From: HXMU1420-2 sp034670145
GTDB lineage: Bacteria > Pseudomonadota > Alphaproteobacteria > Rhodobacterales > Rhodobacteraceae
Assembly: GCA_034670145.1 (NCBI GenBank)
Contig: JAXMOA010000009.1
Span: 1-64,000, forward strand
DNA: 64,000 bases
Reading direction: 5' to 3'
Position numbers and translations under genes: made by a program. How positions within the stretch are numbered: the stretch's first letter is position 1; the number at the start of each line of letters is the position of its first letter. This document shows positions 1-7,748 of the stretch, piece by piece. Under the pieces are notes generated by a model, which was not told where the DNA came from, made no database searches, and saw only the letters and a program-made list of their open reading frames with translations.

Positions 1-44
1 TCAATCACCGACCACTCGAAGTCCGTCAAATCAAAACGCGCCAT
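1..44 (-). mobile_element. IS5-family transposase gene, N-terminal fragment
   Basis: The first 14 residues of a minus-strand protein, MARFDLTDFEWSVI, are visible before the window ends. This is the usual opening of IS5-family (IS4/IS5 superfamily) DDE transposases, first ORF, as found in many Rhodobacteraceae. An AGGAGG ribosome-binding site lies 5 bases before the ATG at 44-42. The rest of the element is to the left of the window. The right end of the IS must lie somewhere between about 45 and 120. A CTAG, which fits the YTAR target of some IS5 groups, occurs at 117-121 and includes the mocR stop codon. The terminal inverted repeat cannot be defined without the other end. Confidence 0.75.
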
Positions 45-117
45 TTCTGCCTCCTGCTCTTTGCAAGTAGTGAGTCAGAAGTCGCTAAAATCAGCAAGAC
101 ATTTATGGGTATGTGGC

Positions 118-1557
118 CTAGACCCCGATCCGGTCCAAAGGATTGTCCAGCAAGACCCGCAACCGCAGCAGCGCCGCTTCGAAATCCTCCAACGGGATGC
201 CCGCGTTGATCGCCATGCGCACCGCATGAGGGCTGCGCGCGTTGCGACAGGCGTAATCCTCGGCCGGGCGGATTTTGACGCCCTGCTCTTCGGCAGCCAG
301 ACAGAACGCACCGGCGCGCCATCCCGCAGGCAACGTCAGCCACACAATCGGAGCGCCAGGGCGCCAGCCCAGCTGGTACATGCCCAAAATATTCACCGCG
401 GCCTGCAGGTAGGTCATCGTGACCCGCTGGATCTCGGCTTCGATCCGGCCTAGTTGCGGATGGCGCAGCAGCAGCGTCACCAGATCCGTCGTCGGTGTCG
501 ACACCCCGAAGAACCCATGCTCCGCCGCCCGGCGCAACCGCGCCTCCTGGCCATCCGGCGCAATGCCAAAGCCGAACCGCAAGGCCGGCGTCAGCGTCTT
601 GGACAAAGACGTCACCCACCAGCTGCGATCCGGCGCGATCATGCGATAGCTGGACGCCTGGGTATCGCGCAGCAGGTAGCAGGCATCCTCCAGGATTTGC
701 AGATCGAACTGTCGCGCCACTTTGGCCAGTTCGACCCGCCGCGCTTCCGGCGTGTACTGACAGGTCGGATTATGCACCTCTGGCGTCGTGCAGAACAGCT
801 GCGCATCATGCGCCCGGGCCGCGGCTGCCAACGCCTCGGGAATCACCCCCTGCGCGTCCATCGCCACCGGCACCACCTCGGCACGCATCAGCTCTGCCGC
901 CCGGCGAAAGCCCGGATAGGCCAGCTCCTCCACCAGCACCACGGGCCGGCGCCCCTGCAAGACCGCCTGCATGATCAGCGATATCGCATTCTGTCCGCCA
1001 TTGGTCAGCACCACATGACGCTCTTTCACAGACCCCAACGGCAGATCCGCCACCCAATCCACCACCGCTTCTCGCGTTGGCCGTGCAGCCACCTGGCTGG
1101 GGTAATGCATCAAACCCGACGGCGGCTCCCGCCCGATCTCGATCAACAGCTTCCGGATCAACCTGGCCTGCCCGACACTGGGCAGATGCGGCGAAAACAA
1201 ATTCACATCATGGGCCGAGGCCCCTTCCGTATTATGCGCGATCACATCAATCTCGATCGGCGCCCCCTCGTCCTCAACCTCAACCTCCGGCTCGGCCACA
1301 AAGGTACCGCGCCCGACCGCAGCCTCCAACACACCAGCATCCGTCAGCACCGAATAGGCCCGCGCCACCGTCCCCGGCGTAATCCCCAACTGAAACGCCA
1401 GCTCCCGCACCGGTGGCAACCGGCTGCCAACCGGCAACTCACCCGTGGCCACCGCCTGACGGATCCGATCTGACACCTGCCTGTATTTCGGCCCCGCCGT
1501 CTCAGGCCAGGCTCCAGGCTCAAACCCCGACAAAAGCGCTGTTTCAATTGTACCCAT
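118..1557 (-). CDS. MocR-type (GntR / aminotransferase) transcriptional regulator
   Basis: This 479-residue protein has the two-part MocR build. The N-terminus (about residues 10-80) is a GntR winged helix with the typical KYRQVSDRIRQAVATGEL and GSRLPPVRELA stretches. The rest (about 110-475) is a fold-type I aminotransferase-like domain with the PLP-lysine motif SLSKTL. Such proteins use PLP or an amine ligand as effector and usually control a divergent neighbour, here the DUF1127 gene. The start at 1557 (MGTIETALL) was chosen over one 14 codons upstream because homologues begin near here and AGAGAAAG precedes it. The start codon lies inside an inverted repeat (1547-1563) that may serve for autorepression. 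It resembles PdxR- and YdcR-like regulators, but the regulated pathway is not evident. Confidence 0.88.
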   Translation of the reverse strand: MGTIETALLSGFEPGAWPETAGPKYRQVSDRIRQAVATGELPVGSRLPPVRELAFQLGITPGTVARAYSVLTDAGVLEAAVGRGTFVAEPEVEVEDEGAPIEIDVIAHNTEGASAHDVNLFSPHLPSVGQARLIRKLLIEIGREPPSGLMHYPSQVAARPTREAVVDWVADLPLGSVKERHVVLTNGGQNAISLIMQAVLQGRRPVVLVEELAYPGFRRAAELMRAEVVPVAMDAQGVIPEALAAAARAHDAQLFCTTPEVHNPTCQYTPEARRVELAKVARQFDLQILEDACYLLRDTQASSYRMIAPDRSWWVTSLSKTLTPALRFGFGIAPDGQEARLRRAAEHGFFGVSTPTTDLVTLLLRHPQLGRIEAEIQRVTMTYLQAAVNILGMYQLGWRPGAPIVWLTLPAGWRAGAFCLAAEEQGVKIRPAEDYACRNARSPHAVRMAINAGIPLEDFEAALLRLRVLLDNPLDRIGV

Positions 1558-1563
1558 TACAAT
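1547..1563. promoter_or_regulatory. inverted repeat ATTGTA-N5-TACAAT over the mocR start
   Basis: ATTGTA CCCAT TACAAT is a perfect 6-bp-arm inverted repeat that covers the mocR ATG. A related repeat sits at 1622-1637. Its position suggests an autoregulatory operator. This is inference from symmetry and place only. Confidence 0.45.
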
Positions 1564-1621
1564 CTTTCTCTGGTGTATGATTATCGCACAATGTATCAAT
1601 CAATTACTACAAGATTACCAG

Positions 1622-1637
1622 ATTGTGTCAATACAAT
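1622..1637. promoter_or_regulatory. inverted repeat ATTGT-N6-ACAAT upstream of the DUF1127 gene
   Basis: ATTGT GTCAAT ACAAT shares its half-sites with the repeat at 1547-1563 and ends just before the AAGGAG ribosome-binding site (1640-1645) of the DUF1127 gene. The two centres are about 75 bp apart, close to seven helical turns, which suits a dimeric or looping regulator such as MocR. Confidence 0.4.
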
Positions 1638-1652
1638 TCAAGGAGTACCCCC

Positions 1653-1880
1653 ATGACACACGAGACCCAAACGATTCCCGCCTACATGCTGCCCCAGACA
1701 AAACGTCTGCCGCTTGTCGCTGCCATGGCCATCTCGTTTGCGCGCCTCGTCGTCATCTGGGACACCCGCCGGCGCACGCGCATCCATCTGGCCCAACTCG
1801 AAGATCACATGCTCGACGATATCGGCCTGACCCGCAGTGACGTCCGCAAAGAGATCGAGCGTCCCTTCTGGATGGTCTGA
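1653..1880 (+). CDS. DUF1127 domain small protein
   Basis: This 75-residue protein has a C-terminal DUF1127 (YjiS-like) core at about residues 35-70. The core carries the RTRIHLAQLEDHMLDDIGL pattern and the arginine-rich helix typical of the family. Short DUF1127 proteins in alphaproteobacteria have been linked to phosphate and carbon metabolism and to RNA turnover, but no function can be assigned here. The start at 1653 has an AAGGAG site 7 bases upstream. The gene is divergent from the MocR regulator across 95 bp and is followed by a strong terminator, so it is a single-gene transcript that is probably controlled by that regulator. Confidence 0.82.
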   Translation: MTHETQTIPAYMLPQTKRLPLVAAMAISFARLVVIWDTRRRTRIHLAQLEDHMLDDIGLTRSDVRKEIERPFWMV

Positions 1881-1938
1881 CCCGCCCAGTCGAATTCAAC
1901 GTTTTTCCCCGTCCTTAAAATACCAAGGACCTCTTCCT

Positions 1939-1965
1939 GGCCGGAGCCCTGCTCCGGCCCTTTTT
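1939..1965 (+). terminator. intrinsic terminator after the DUF1127 gene
   Basis: GGCCGGAGC and GCTCCGGCC form a perfect 9-bp stem with a 3-base loop, followed by C and TTTTT. It lies about 60 bases after the DUF1127 stop codon. Confidence 0.9.
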
Positions 1966-2013
1966 GTTGCGCCCGGCCCTACAGGGTGCTGAGACAAACC
2001 CAAGACATCCAAA

Positions 2014-2054
2014 CATCACTTTGCGCGCTGAAATCTTCGATTTCAGGCAGCGAA
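2014..2054. repeat. dispersed palindromic repeat, copy A
   Basis: The core TGAAATC-TTC-GATTTCA is a 7-bp-arm hairpin followed by GGCAGCG. The same block, including the leading CATCAC and GCGCG, recurs at 17279-17319 with few changes. Both copies lie between genes. It looks like a REP-type repeat or a transcription end. Confidence 0.7.
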
Positions 2055-2082
2055 ACGTCGCTCAGGCATGTCCCAGCCTGCT

Positions 2083-3006
2083 CTAACGGCGCAACCGTGA
2101 CGCCCGGTTTTCGCGCCACATGATCAGCCCCCCGGCGGCAACAATCAACAAAACACCCGGGAACAATTTGCCAATCGGCGCCTCTCCAAACACGACCCAA
2201 CCAAAAAAGAAGGCGCTCAGAATGCTGAAATAGGTAAACGGTGCCAGCACCGAAGGCGCCGCCACACGATAGGCCAGCATCATGAACAACACGCCAACAC
2301 CGCCCAAAGTCGCCATCAACAGGATCAACGCCGCATCCGCCAAACTGCGCAGCGGCGTAAAATCCGTCGTTCCCGCCGCAATCACAACGGCCCCGACCGC
2401 CGCCGCCACCGAGGCATAAAGGAACAACAATGCATTCGACACATCCGCATCGAACTTGCGCACCGACACCATCATGAACGAATAAAACAACGCCGCACCA
2501 ATCGGCATCAGCGCCCAAACCGAAAACGCCTCCGTGCCCGGGCGCAGAATCAACATCGCGCCCACAAACCCCAACCCAACGGCCACCAGCCGCCAGGGGC
2601 CCACTTTCTCGCCCAGCATCACAACCGACAACAACACGACAAACATCGCATTCATCTGCGCCAGCGCCGAAACCGTCGCCAGCTCCAGATGATCCAGCGC
2701 CGTGTAAAAACACAGCTGCGCCATCGCCACGGCCAGCCCGCGCATCACCGCCAAAGGCCAGTTGCGGATATACAGGTTCGTTCCCCGGAACCGCAGTTCC
2801 CCGGTCCACAACATCAACGCCAGACTGGGGATGATCCCAAACACATTGCGATAGGCCGACAATTCCGGTGCCGAGTAATAGGGCAACAGAAACCGAACAA
2901 TCAGGCTCATCATGTCAAAACAAAGGATCGCCGCCACCAACAGCAGCACGCCGCGCACAACCTGCCCGGTCTCAATCTCGCCTCGTACCGCCAAAAGACT
3001 CTCCAA
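2083..3006 (-). CDS. EamA/DMT family transporter
   Basis: The 307-residue protein has about ten hydrophobic segments in two EamA (DUF6) halves, roughly residues 18-150 and 160-297. The first half ends in the usual GEKVGPWRLVAVGLGFVGAMLI-type sequence and the second in FGEAPIGKLFPG. Proteins of this drug/metabolite superfamily export small metabolites or amino acids across the inner membrane. The substrate is not predictable. The longest frame opens with TTG at 3006. Another TTG at 2994 follows a GGAGAG site, so the start is uncertain by a few codons. Confidence 0.85.
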   Translation of the reverse strand: MESLLAVRGEIETGQVVRGVLLLVAAILCFDMMSLIVRFLLPYYSAPELSAYRNVFGIIPSLALMLWTGELRFRGTNLYIRNWPLAVMRGLAVAMAQLCFYTALDHLELATVSALAQMNAMFVVLLSVVMLGEKVGPWRLVAVGLGFVGAMLILRPGTEAFSVWALMPIGAALFYSFMMVSVRKFDADVSNALLFLYASVAAAVGAVVIAAGTTDFTPLRSLADAALILLMATLGGVGVLFMMLAYRVAAPSVLAPFTYFSILSAFFFGWVVFGEAPIGKLFPGVLLIVAAGGLIMWRENRASRLRR

Positions 3007-3124
3007 CAGGTCGTGTCCGGAAATGGCAGCAACCTCTTGTAATACCCTAACAGGTTAACAACTCCGCGCACCAGCCCGCCAAAAGTCTTACCTGATACCT
3101 GACCACCCCGACCGGCGCGGCGCC

Positions 3125-3544
3125 CTACCCCGGCGGAATCGAATAGGTCAGCGTCGCCCGCGCCACAGGTTTTTCGGACCCTTCCGAACGCATCAGAACA
3201 TCCCCCACAACCAAAACGCGCCCCATCTTCAACAACCGGCATTCCGCCAACAGGTCGCGCCCCGCCTCCGGCTTGCGCATGAAATCAATCGAGGCATTGG
3301 TCGTCACCGCCAGCGCCTTGTGCCCCAGCCGCGCCAGCAACATGGCATAGACCGACACATCCGCCAGGGAAAACATCGACGGTCCCGACACCGTGCCGCC
3401 CGGACGCAGATGCCGCTGTTCGGTCAGCAACCGCATCACCAACCGGTCCTCTTCCAGTTCATCCAGCGCATAATCTGCAACCACCTGCGGAAAGATCTCG
3501 CCCAAATACTTCATCAACTCATCTCGCGTCATGACCAGCGCCAT
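3125..3544 (-). CDS. PaaI-like hotdog-fold thioesterase
   Basis: The 139-residue protein matches the 4HBT/PaaI hotdog family in length. It has the RPGGTVSGPSMFSLADVSVYAML segment (about residues 47-69), in which the helix after the GG turn carries the acidic residue used for thioester hydrolysis. Family members hydrolyse acyl-CoA thioesters, often aromatic or medium-chain ones. It is divergent from the enoyl-CoA hydratase-like gene across 58 bp, so the two may act on related CoA substrates. The actual substrate is unknown. Confidence 0.85.
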   Translation of the reverse strand: MALVMTRDELMKYLGEIFPQVVADYALDELEEDRLVMRLLTEQRHLRPGGTVSGPSMFSLADVSVYAMLLARLGHKALAVTTNASIDFMRKPEAGRDLLAECRLLKMGRVLVVGDVLMRSEGSEKPVARATLTYSIPPG

Positions 3545-3602
3545 GCTTTCCCTCCCGCAGTTTCCGGCCTAAAGTTCCTCCAATTCTATGTTGGAGGGCA
3601 AG

Positions 3603-4388
3603 ATGGCAATTCTGGAACGTCACGACGCGGAGGCAATCGCGCATTTAACACTCAACATGCCAGAGCGCCTGAATGCACTCAGCGATGAAATGCTGGCCGC
3701 CCTCCAAAGCGAACTCGACGCCCTCAAAGAGGACCGCTCCATTCGCGCCGTTATCCTCTCGGGCGCGGGCAAGGCGTTCTGCGCCGGCCATGACCTCAAA
3801 CAAATGACAGCAGGCCGACAGGCCCCGGATGGCGGTCAGGCCTATTTCCGCGATTTGTTCCAGCGCTGCACCTCGGTCATGCTGTCCATTTCGGCCCTGC
3901 CTCAGCCGGTGATCGCCCAGGTTCATGGCATCGCCACCGCTGCGGGCTGCCAACTTGTGGCCTCCTGCGACCTGGCAATTGCGGCCGAAGGAACCAAATT
4001 TGGCGTGAATGGCGTCAACATTGGTCTCTTCTGTTCCACGCCCATGGTTGCATTGTCGCGCAATATTTCCCGCAAAAAGGCGTTTGAAATGCTGACAACC
4101 GGCAAATTCATCCCCGCCTCCGAGGCCGAGTCTCTGGGCCTCATCAATCGCGCCGTCCCCCCAGCCGAGCTTTCGGCAGAAACCCGCCGACTTGCCGAAA
4201 CCATCGCAGAGAAGCTCGGCTCAGCCGTCAAGATCGGCAAACAGGCCTTCTACAACCAGCTGCAAATGCCTGTAGATCAAGCATATTCTTACACTGGCGA
4301 CGTCATGGTCGAAAACATGCTCTACCGTGACACCGAAGAAGGCATCGCCGCTTTCATCGAAAAACGCCCCCCCGAATGGACCCAGTGA
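3603..4388 (+). CDS. enoyl-CoA hydratase/isomerase family protein (ECHDC3-like)
   Basis: This 261-residue crotonase-fold protein has the oxyanion-hole segments FCAGHDL (about residues 58-64) and TAAGCQL (about 103-109), followed by the CDLAIA strand. Classical hydratases use two glutamates. Here the first position reads Gln (GCQ) and the second falls in the FCSTP segment, so neither is present. This pattern matches the ECHDC3-type branch, whose chemistry is poorly known. The start at 3603 was chosen because GGAGGG lies 5 bases upstream. An in-frame ATG at 3588 lacks such a site. It is divergent from a thioesterase gene. Confidence 0.85.
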   Translation: MAILERHDAEAIAHLTLNMPERLNALSDEMLAALQSELDALKEDRSIRAVILSGAGKAFCAGHDLKQMTAGRQAPDGGQAYFRDLFQRCTSVMLSISALPQPVIAQVHGIATAAGCQLVASCDLAIAAEGTKFGVNGVNIGLFCSTPMVALSRNISRKKAFEMLTTGKFIPASEAESLGLINRAVPPAELSAETRRLAETIAEKLGSAVKIGKQAFYNQLQMPVDQAYSYTGDVMVENMLYRDTEEGIAAFIEKRPPEWTQ

Positions 4389-4825
4389 CGGCGGATTTCC
4401 GAGCACCGGAATCATGGCTATTGCGTGGTTGGGGGCAGTTCCCATATCAATTCCATAGTCGCGCTGTAACACACCGGCCAAATTGGAAAAAATAGGATTT
4501 GATTGTTTCCAAATCCGCACTTTCAAATTGGGCAACTTTATGGCAAGACTATGACACGGTCGCTGATCAACGAAGGTGAGTGACTGGATCAGGGTTCAGA
4601 AACCTTGAGCAATAATTTGGGTCGCCGCCGGCGGAAGGTTCCTCCAACCGGGTCTCTCTCCCCGGTCCTACCATTCCCGCAGCGGCGACCCCAAATTTAC
4701 CCCCCCCAGCTGAACATAACTGGCAATGCCGCGCACGGCCCGTTCCTGCGCCCAGCCAATTGCGGCGTTCTGCATGCCATGCCACAGGGGTTGAGCATAT
4801 CCCTCCCCTGCCCTACATCGCCCCC
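4389..4825. other. 437-bp intergenic region before trmFO
   Basis: No credible protein gene is present. The region holds an inverted repeat GGATTTG-N8-CAAATCC at 4495-4516, two copies of AAATTGG around 4480 and 4532, and a long rod-like palindrome at 4614-4697 listed separately. The AT-rich part near 4480-4540 could hold a promoter, but no clear -35/-10 pair was recognised. Confidence 0.6.
4614..4697. ncRNA. candidate structured RNA or long palindrome
   Basis: AATTTGG-GTCGCCGC (4614-4628) pairs with GCGGCGAC-C-CCAAATT (4682-4697), with one bulged C. The pairing continues inwards through GGCGGAAGGT-like and ACC-TTC-CGC strands to an apical stem ACCGGG / CCCGGT. The result is one rod of about 30 base pairs with small internal loops. 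Read rightwards, the unpaired parts are TCCTCCA and a CT-rich loop, like the anti-Shine-Dalgarno loops of alphaproteobacterial sRNAs. There is no T-run after either end, so it is not a simple terminator. It does not match SRP, 6S or tmRNA as far as can be judged by eye. Confidence 0.4.
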
Positions 4826-6184
4826 ATGACAGAGACACTCCACATCGTCGGCGGCGGCATGGCCGGCTCCGAAGCCGCCTGGCAGGCCGCCCAATCCGGC
4901 GTGCCCGTCGTCATCCATGAAATGCGCCCCAAGGTGGGCACCTTCGCCCATCAAACCGGCAACCTGGGCGAAATGGTCTGCTCCAATTCCTTCCGCTCGG
5001 ACGATGACGAACAAAACGCCGTCGGCCTGCTGCATTGGGAAATGCGCGCGGCGGGTGGTCTGATCATGGCCACAGCCGATCATCACCGCCTGCCCGCAGG
5101 CGGTGCGCTCGCTGTGGACCGCGAACCCTTTGCCGCAGACATCACCGCGCGCCTGCACGCCCATCCGCTGATCTCTGTCACCAACGAGGAGGTCACAGCG
5201 CTGCCGGATCAGGGCCATTGGATCTTTGCCACAGGCCCGCTGACCTCTCCGGCCCTGTCCCAGGCCATCGCCGCCGAAACCGGCGCCGACGCGCTGGCCT
5301 TCTTCGACGCGATCGCCCCCATCATCTATTTCGACTCCATCGACATGTCCCGCGCCTGGATGCAGTCGCGCTATGACAAGGGCGAAACCGAGGCCGAACG
5401 CACCGCCTATCTCAACTGCCCGATGGACAAGGCCCAATATGACGCCTTCATCGACGCCCTGCTCAGCGCCGACAAGACCGAGTTCCACGAAGGCGAAACC
5501 GCCACCTATTTCGACGGTTGCCTCCCGATCGAGGTCATGGCCGAACGCGGCCGCGAAACGTTGCGCCACGGCCCGATGAAACCGGTCGGCCTGACCAATC
5601 CGCACCAGCCCGACGTCAAGGCCCATGCGGTTGTGCAACTGCGCCGCGACAATGCCCTGGGCACGCTCTACAACATCGTCGGCTTTCAGACCAAAATGAA
5701 ATACGGAGCCCAGACCGAGGTCCTGCGCATGATCCCCGGCCTTGAAGAGGCGCGGTTTGCGCGGCTCGGCGGGATTCACCGCAATACATTCCTCAACGCG
5801 CCAACCCTGCTCGATTCCCAGATGCGCCTGCACAGCCGCCCGAACATCCGTTTCGCCGGTCAGATCACCGGGGTCGAAGGCTATGTGGAAAGCGCCGCGA
5901 TGGGGCTGCTTGCCGGACGAATGGCCGCTGCGCAGATCCTGGGGCGCCCGCTGGAGACGCCGCCAAACACGACCGCGACCGGGGCGCTCATCACCCATAT
6001 CTCTGGCGGGGCCGAGGCGAAGACCTTCCAGCCGATGAACGTGAATTTCGGGCTGTTTCCGCCGGTTGAGGGGCTCAAAGGGGGGCGCCGTGGCCGCAAG
6101 GACCGGTACAAGGCCTATACGGATCGTGCCAAGGCCGACTGGTCCAGCTGGCTGTCTCAATCCAGCCCCCAGGCCGCCGCGTAA
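4826..6184 (+). CDS. trmFO: methylenetetrahydrofolate--tRNA-(uracil-54-C5) methyltransferase TrmFO
   Basis: This 452-residue flavoprotein makes ribothymidine (m5U54) in the T-loop of tRNA, taking the carbon from methylene-tetrahydrofolate and reducing power from FADH2. The N-terminus has the dinucleotide-binding motif VGGGMAGSEAA (about residues 7-17). It is followed by the family signatures HEMRP, GEMVCSNSFRS with its conserved cysteine, and LHWEMR. The C-terminal half carries the FAGQITGVEGYVESAA FAD motif and QPMNVNFGLFP. Length is normal for the family. The start at 4826 (MTETLHIV) sets the FAD motif close to the N-terminus, as in homologues. A 22-codon upstream extension in the same frame is unlikely. 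Confidence 0.95.
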   Translation: MTETLHIVGGGMAGSEAAWQAAQSGVPVVIHEMRPKVGTFAHQTGNLGEMVCSNSFRSDDDEQNAVGLLHWEMRAAGGLIMATADHHRLPAGGALAVDREPFAADITARLHAHPLISVTNEEVTALPDQGHWIFATGPLTSPALSQAIAAETGADALAFFDAIAPIIYFDSIDMSRAWMQSRYDKGETEAERTAYLNCPMDKAQYDAFIDALLSADKTEFHEGETATYFDGCLPIEVMAERGRETLRHGPMKPVGLTNPHQPDVKAHAVVQLRRDNALGTLYNIVGFQTKMKYGAQTEVLRMIPGLEEARFARLGGIHRNTFLNAPTLLDSQMRLHSRPNIRFAGQITGVEGYVESAAMGLLAGRMAAAQILGRPLETPPNTTATGALITHISGGAEAKTFQPMNVNFGLFPPVEGLKGGRRGRKDRYKAYTDRAKADWSSWLSQSSPQAAA

Positions 6185-6186
6185 AC

Positions 6187-6205
6187 GAAAATTCTGCGAA
6201 TTTTC
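6187..6205. terminator. AAAATTC-type palindrome after trmFO
   Basis: GAAAATTC-TGC-GAATTTTC is a perfect 8-bp-arm hairpin immediately after the trmFO stop. The same core recurs twice at 61411-61514, also at gene ends. It probably acts as a short transcription terminator or processing hairpin. Confidence 0.5.
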
Positions 6206-6240
6206 TTGGCCCAACCTGCCGCGCGGCGTAGATTTGATCC

Positions 6241-6855
6241 ATGACAGATGGATTCCTCGCCAAAGCCTACAGCGCCCGCGACGCCGCGGGCACCCGCAGC
6301 CTGTATGACAGCTGGGCCGCCTCTTATGAGGCCGAAATCAAGGAAAACGGCTATGCCACGCCCGAGCGCTGCGCCCGGGCGCTCGCCCTGCATAGCGTGG
6401 ATCAGGCCGCGCCCGTGCTCGACTTTGGGTGCGGCACCGGCCTGTCGGGTCTGGCCCTGGGCCTGGCCGGGTTCACCACTCTGGATGGCATGGATCTCTC
6501 TGCCGATATGCTCGGTCAGGCCGCTGACAAGGGCATCTACCGCCAGACCCTGCTCACCGAACCGGACGCCCCCCCTGAGATCCCTGGCGATACATATGCC
6601 GCCATAGCTGCCATCGGTGTCCTGGGCGCCGGTGCGGCCCCCATGACCCTCTTTGACACCCTTATGGACGCCTTGCCGCCCGGCGGCCTGCTGGTCTGGT
6701 CCTTCAACGACCACGCCCTTCAGGACCCGGCCTGCGAGGCAAAACTGAACGAATATCTCGACACCGCCACCGCCAGCCTCCTGTTCAAAGAGCATGGCCC
6801 CCACCTGCCCGGTATCGGCCTCAAATCCACCGTCTACGTCGCCCGCAAATCGTGA
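6241..6855 (+). CDS. class I SAM-dependent methyltransferase
   Basis: This 204-residue Rossmann-type methyltransferase has motif I VLDFGCGTGLSGLAL at about residues 60-74, followed by the MDLSADML acidic loop. It resembles the Methyltransf_11/25 group with a short TPR-linked type N-terminus (AYSARDAAGTRSLYDSWAASYE). The methyl acceptor cannot be told from sequence. Its TGA overlaps the GTG start of gluQ by four bases, which implies translational coupling with that gene. Confidence 0.85.
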   Translation: MTDGFLAKAYSARDAAGTRSLYDSWAASYEAEIKENGYATPERCARALALHSVDQAAPVLDFGCGTGLSGLALGLAGFTTLDGMDLSADMLGQAADKGIYRQTLLTEPDAPPEIPGDTYAAIAAIGVLGAGAAPMTLFDTLMDALPPGGLLVWSFNDHALQDPACEAKLNEYLDTATASLLFKEHGPHLPGIGLKSTVYVARKS

Positions 6856-7739
6856 CGTTCATCACCCGGTTCGCGCCCTCTCCCACCGGGCCATTGCATC
6901 TTGGACATGCCTATTCCGCCATCCTGGCCCATGACATGGCCCGCGCCGCAGGCGGCCGGTTCCTGTTGCGCATGGAGGATACCGACCTCGCCCGCAGCAA
7001 GCCGGAATGGGACAACCTCATTCGCCGCGATCTGAGCTGGCTCGGCCTGCAGTGGGATGGTCCGGTCCTGTCCCAGTCGCCCCGCATTCCGCTCTACAAT
7101 GACCGGCTTGAAACCCTGGTGGCCCGCGGCCTGCTCTATCCCTGCTCTTGCAGCCGCAAGGACATCCGCGCCGCGCTCAGCGCGCCACAAGAGGGCAGCC
7201 CGCATCAGGTCTATCCCGGCACATGCCGGGGCCGCCCAATGTCCAGCCGCCGCCCTGACGACGCCCTGCGCCTGGATCTCGACGCCGCACTGACCGCCCT
7301 CAGCCTCAAGTACAGGGATCAGGGCGCCGGCGATGGATCGAACCAAGCCCTCGCCTCTGCCCTGGCCTTTCGGGAAACCGGCCCGATTGATCCCGGCCTC
7401 CACCCGCTTGACGCGGCCCGTGCGCGCAGCGAAATCGGCGATATCGTCCTCAGCCGCAAAGGCGAAGCCATCGTCGCCTATTTCCTGGCCTCCGCCTTTG
7501 ACGATGCCGATCAGCAGATCACCCATGTGATCCGCGGCCACGACCTGTTCGATTTCACCCCGATCCAGCTGATCCTGCAATCGCTGTTTGACCTGCCGAC
7601 ACCGCTGTATCACCACCACAGGCTGATCCGCGACGACGCGGGCAAACGTCTGGCCAAACGGGATGACGCCCGCGCCATTTCGACCTATCGCGACCAGGGG
7701 GCCAGCCCCGCAGATATCCGCGCGATGGTCGGCCTCTAG
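6852..7739 (+). CDS. gluQ: glutamyl-queuosine tRNA(Asp) synthetase
   Basis: The 295-residue protein is a shortened class I glutamyl-tRNA synthetase. It activates glutamate and attaches it to queuosine-34 of tRNA-Asp, so it lacks the anticodon-binding domain of GltX. Visible motifs are PTGPLHLGHAYSAIL (HIGH region, residues 10-24), MEDTDLAR, the zinc-binding CSC...Y...C cluster near residues 98-120, and GKRLAKRDDA (KMSKS region, about 260). The GTG start overlaps the previous stop codon (GTGA). The reading frame fits homologues, which begin immediately before the FAPSPTG motif. Confidence 0.92.
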   Translation: MTFITRFAPSPTGPLHLGHAYSAILAHDMARAAGGRFLLRMEDTDLARSKPEWDNLIRRDLSWLGLQWDGPVLSQSPRIPLYNDRLETLVARGLLYPCSCSRKDIRAALSAPQEGSPHQVYPGTCRGRPMSSRRPDDALRLDLDAALTALSLKYRDQGAGDGSNQALASALAFRETGPIDPGLHPLDAARARSEIGDIVLSRKGEAIVAYFLASAFDDADQQITHVIRGHDLFDFTPIQLILQSLFDLPTPLYHHHRLIRDDAGKRLAKRDDARAISTYRDQGASPADIRAMVGL

Positions 7740-7748
7740 ATCCCCCCC

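Noticed and set aside
4614..4697. The palindrome before trmFO as a tRNA-Sec or SRP RNA
   Set aside because: The 8-9 bp outer stem suggested it, but there is no anticodon arm, T-loop or GGAA tetraloop with the conserved SRP core.
4697..6214. A 505-codon minus-strand frame opposite trmFO
   Set aside because: It is a shadow of a clearly identified trmFO gene and has no recognisable domain.
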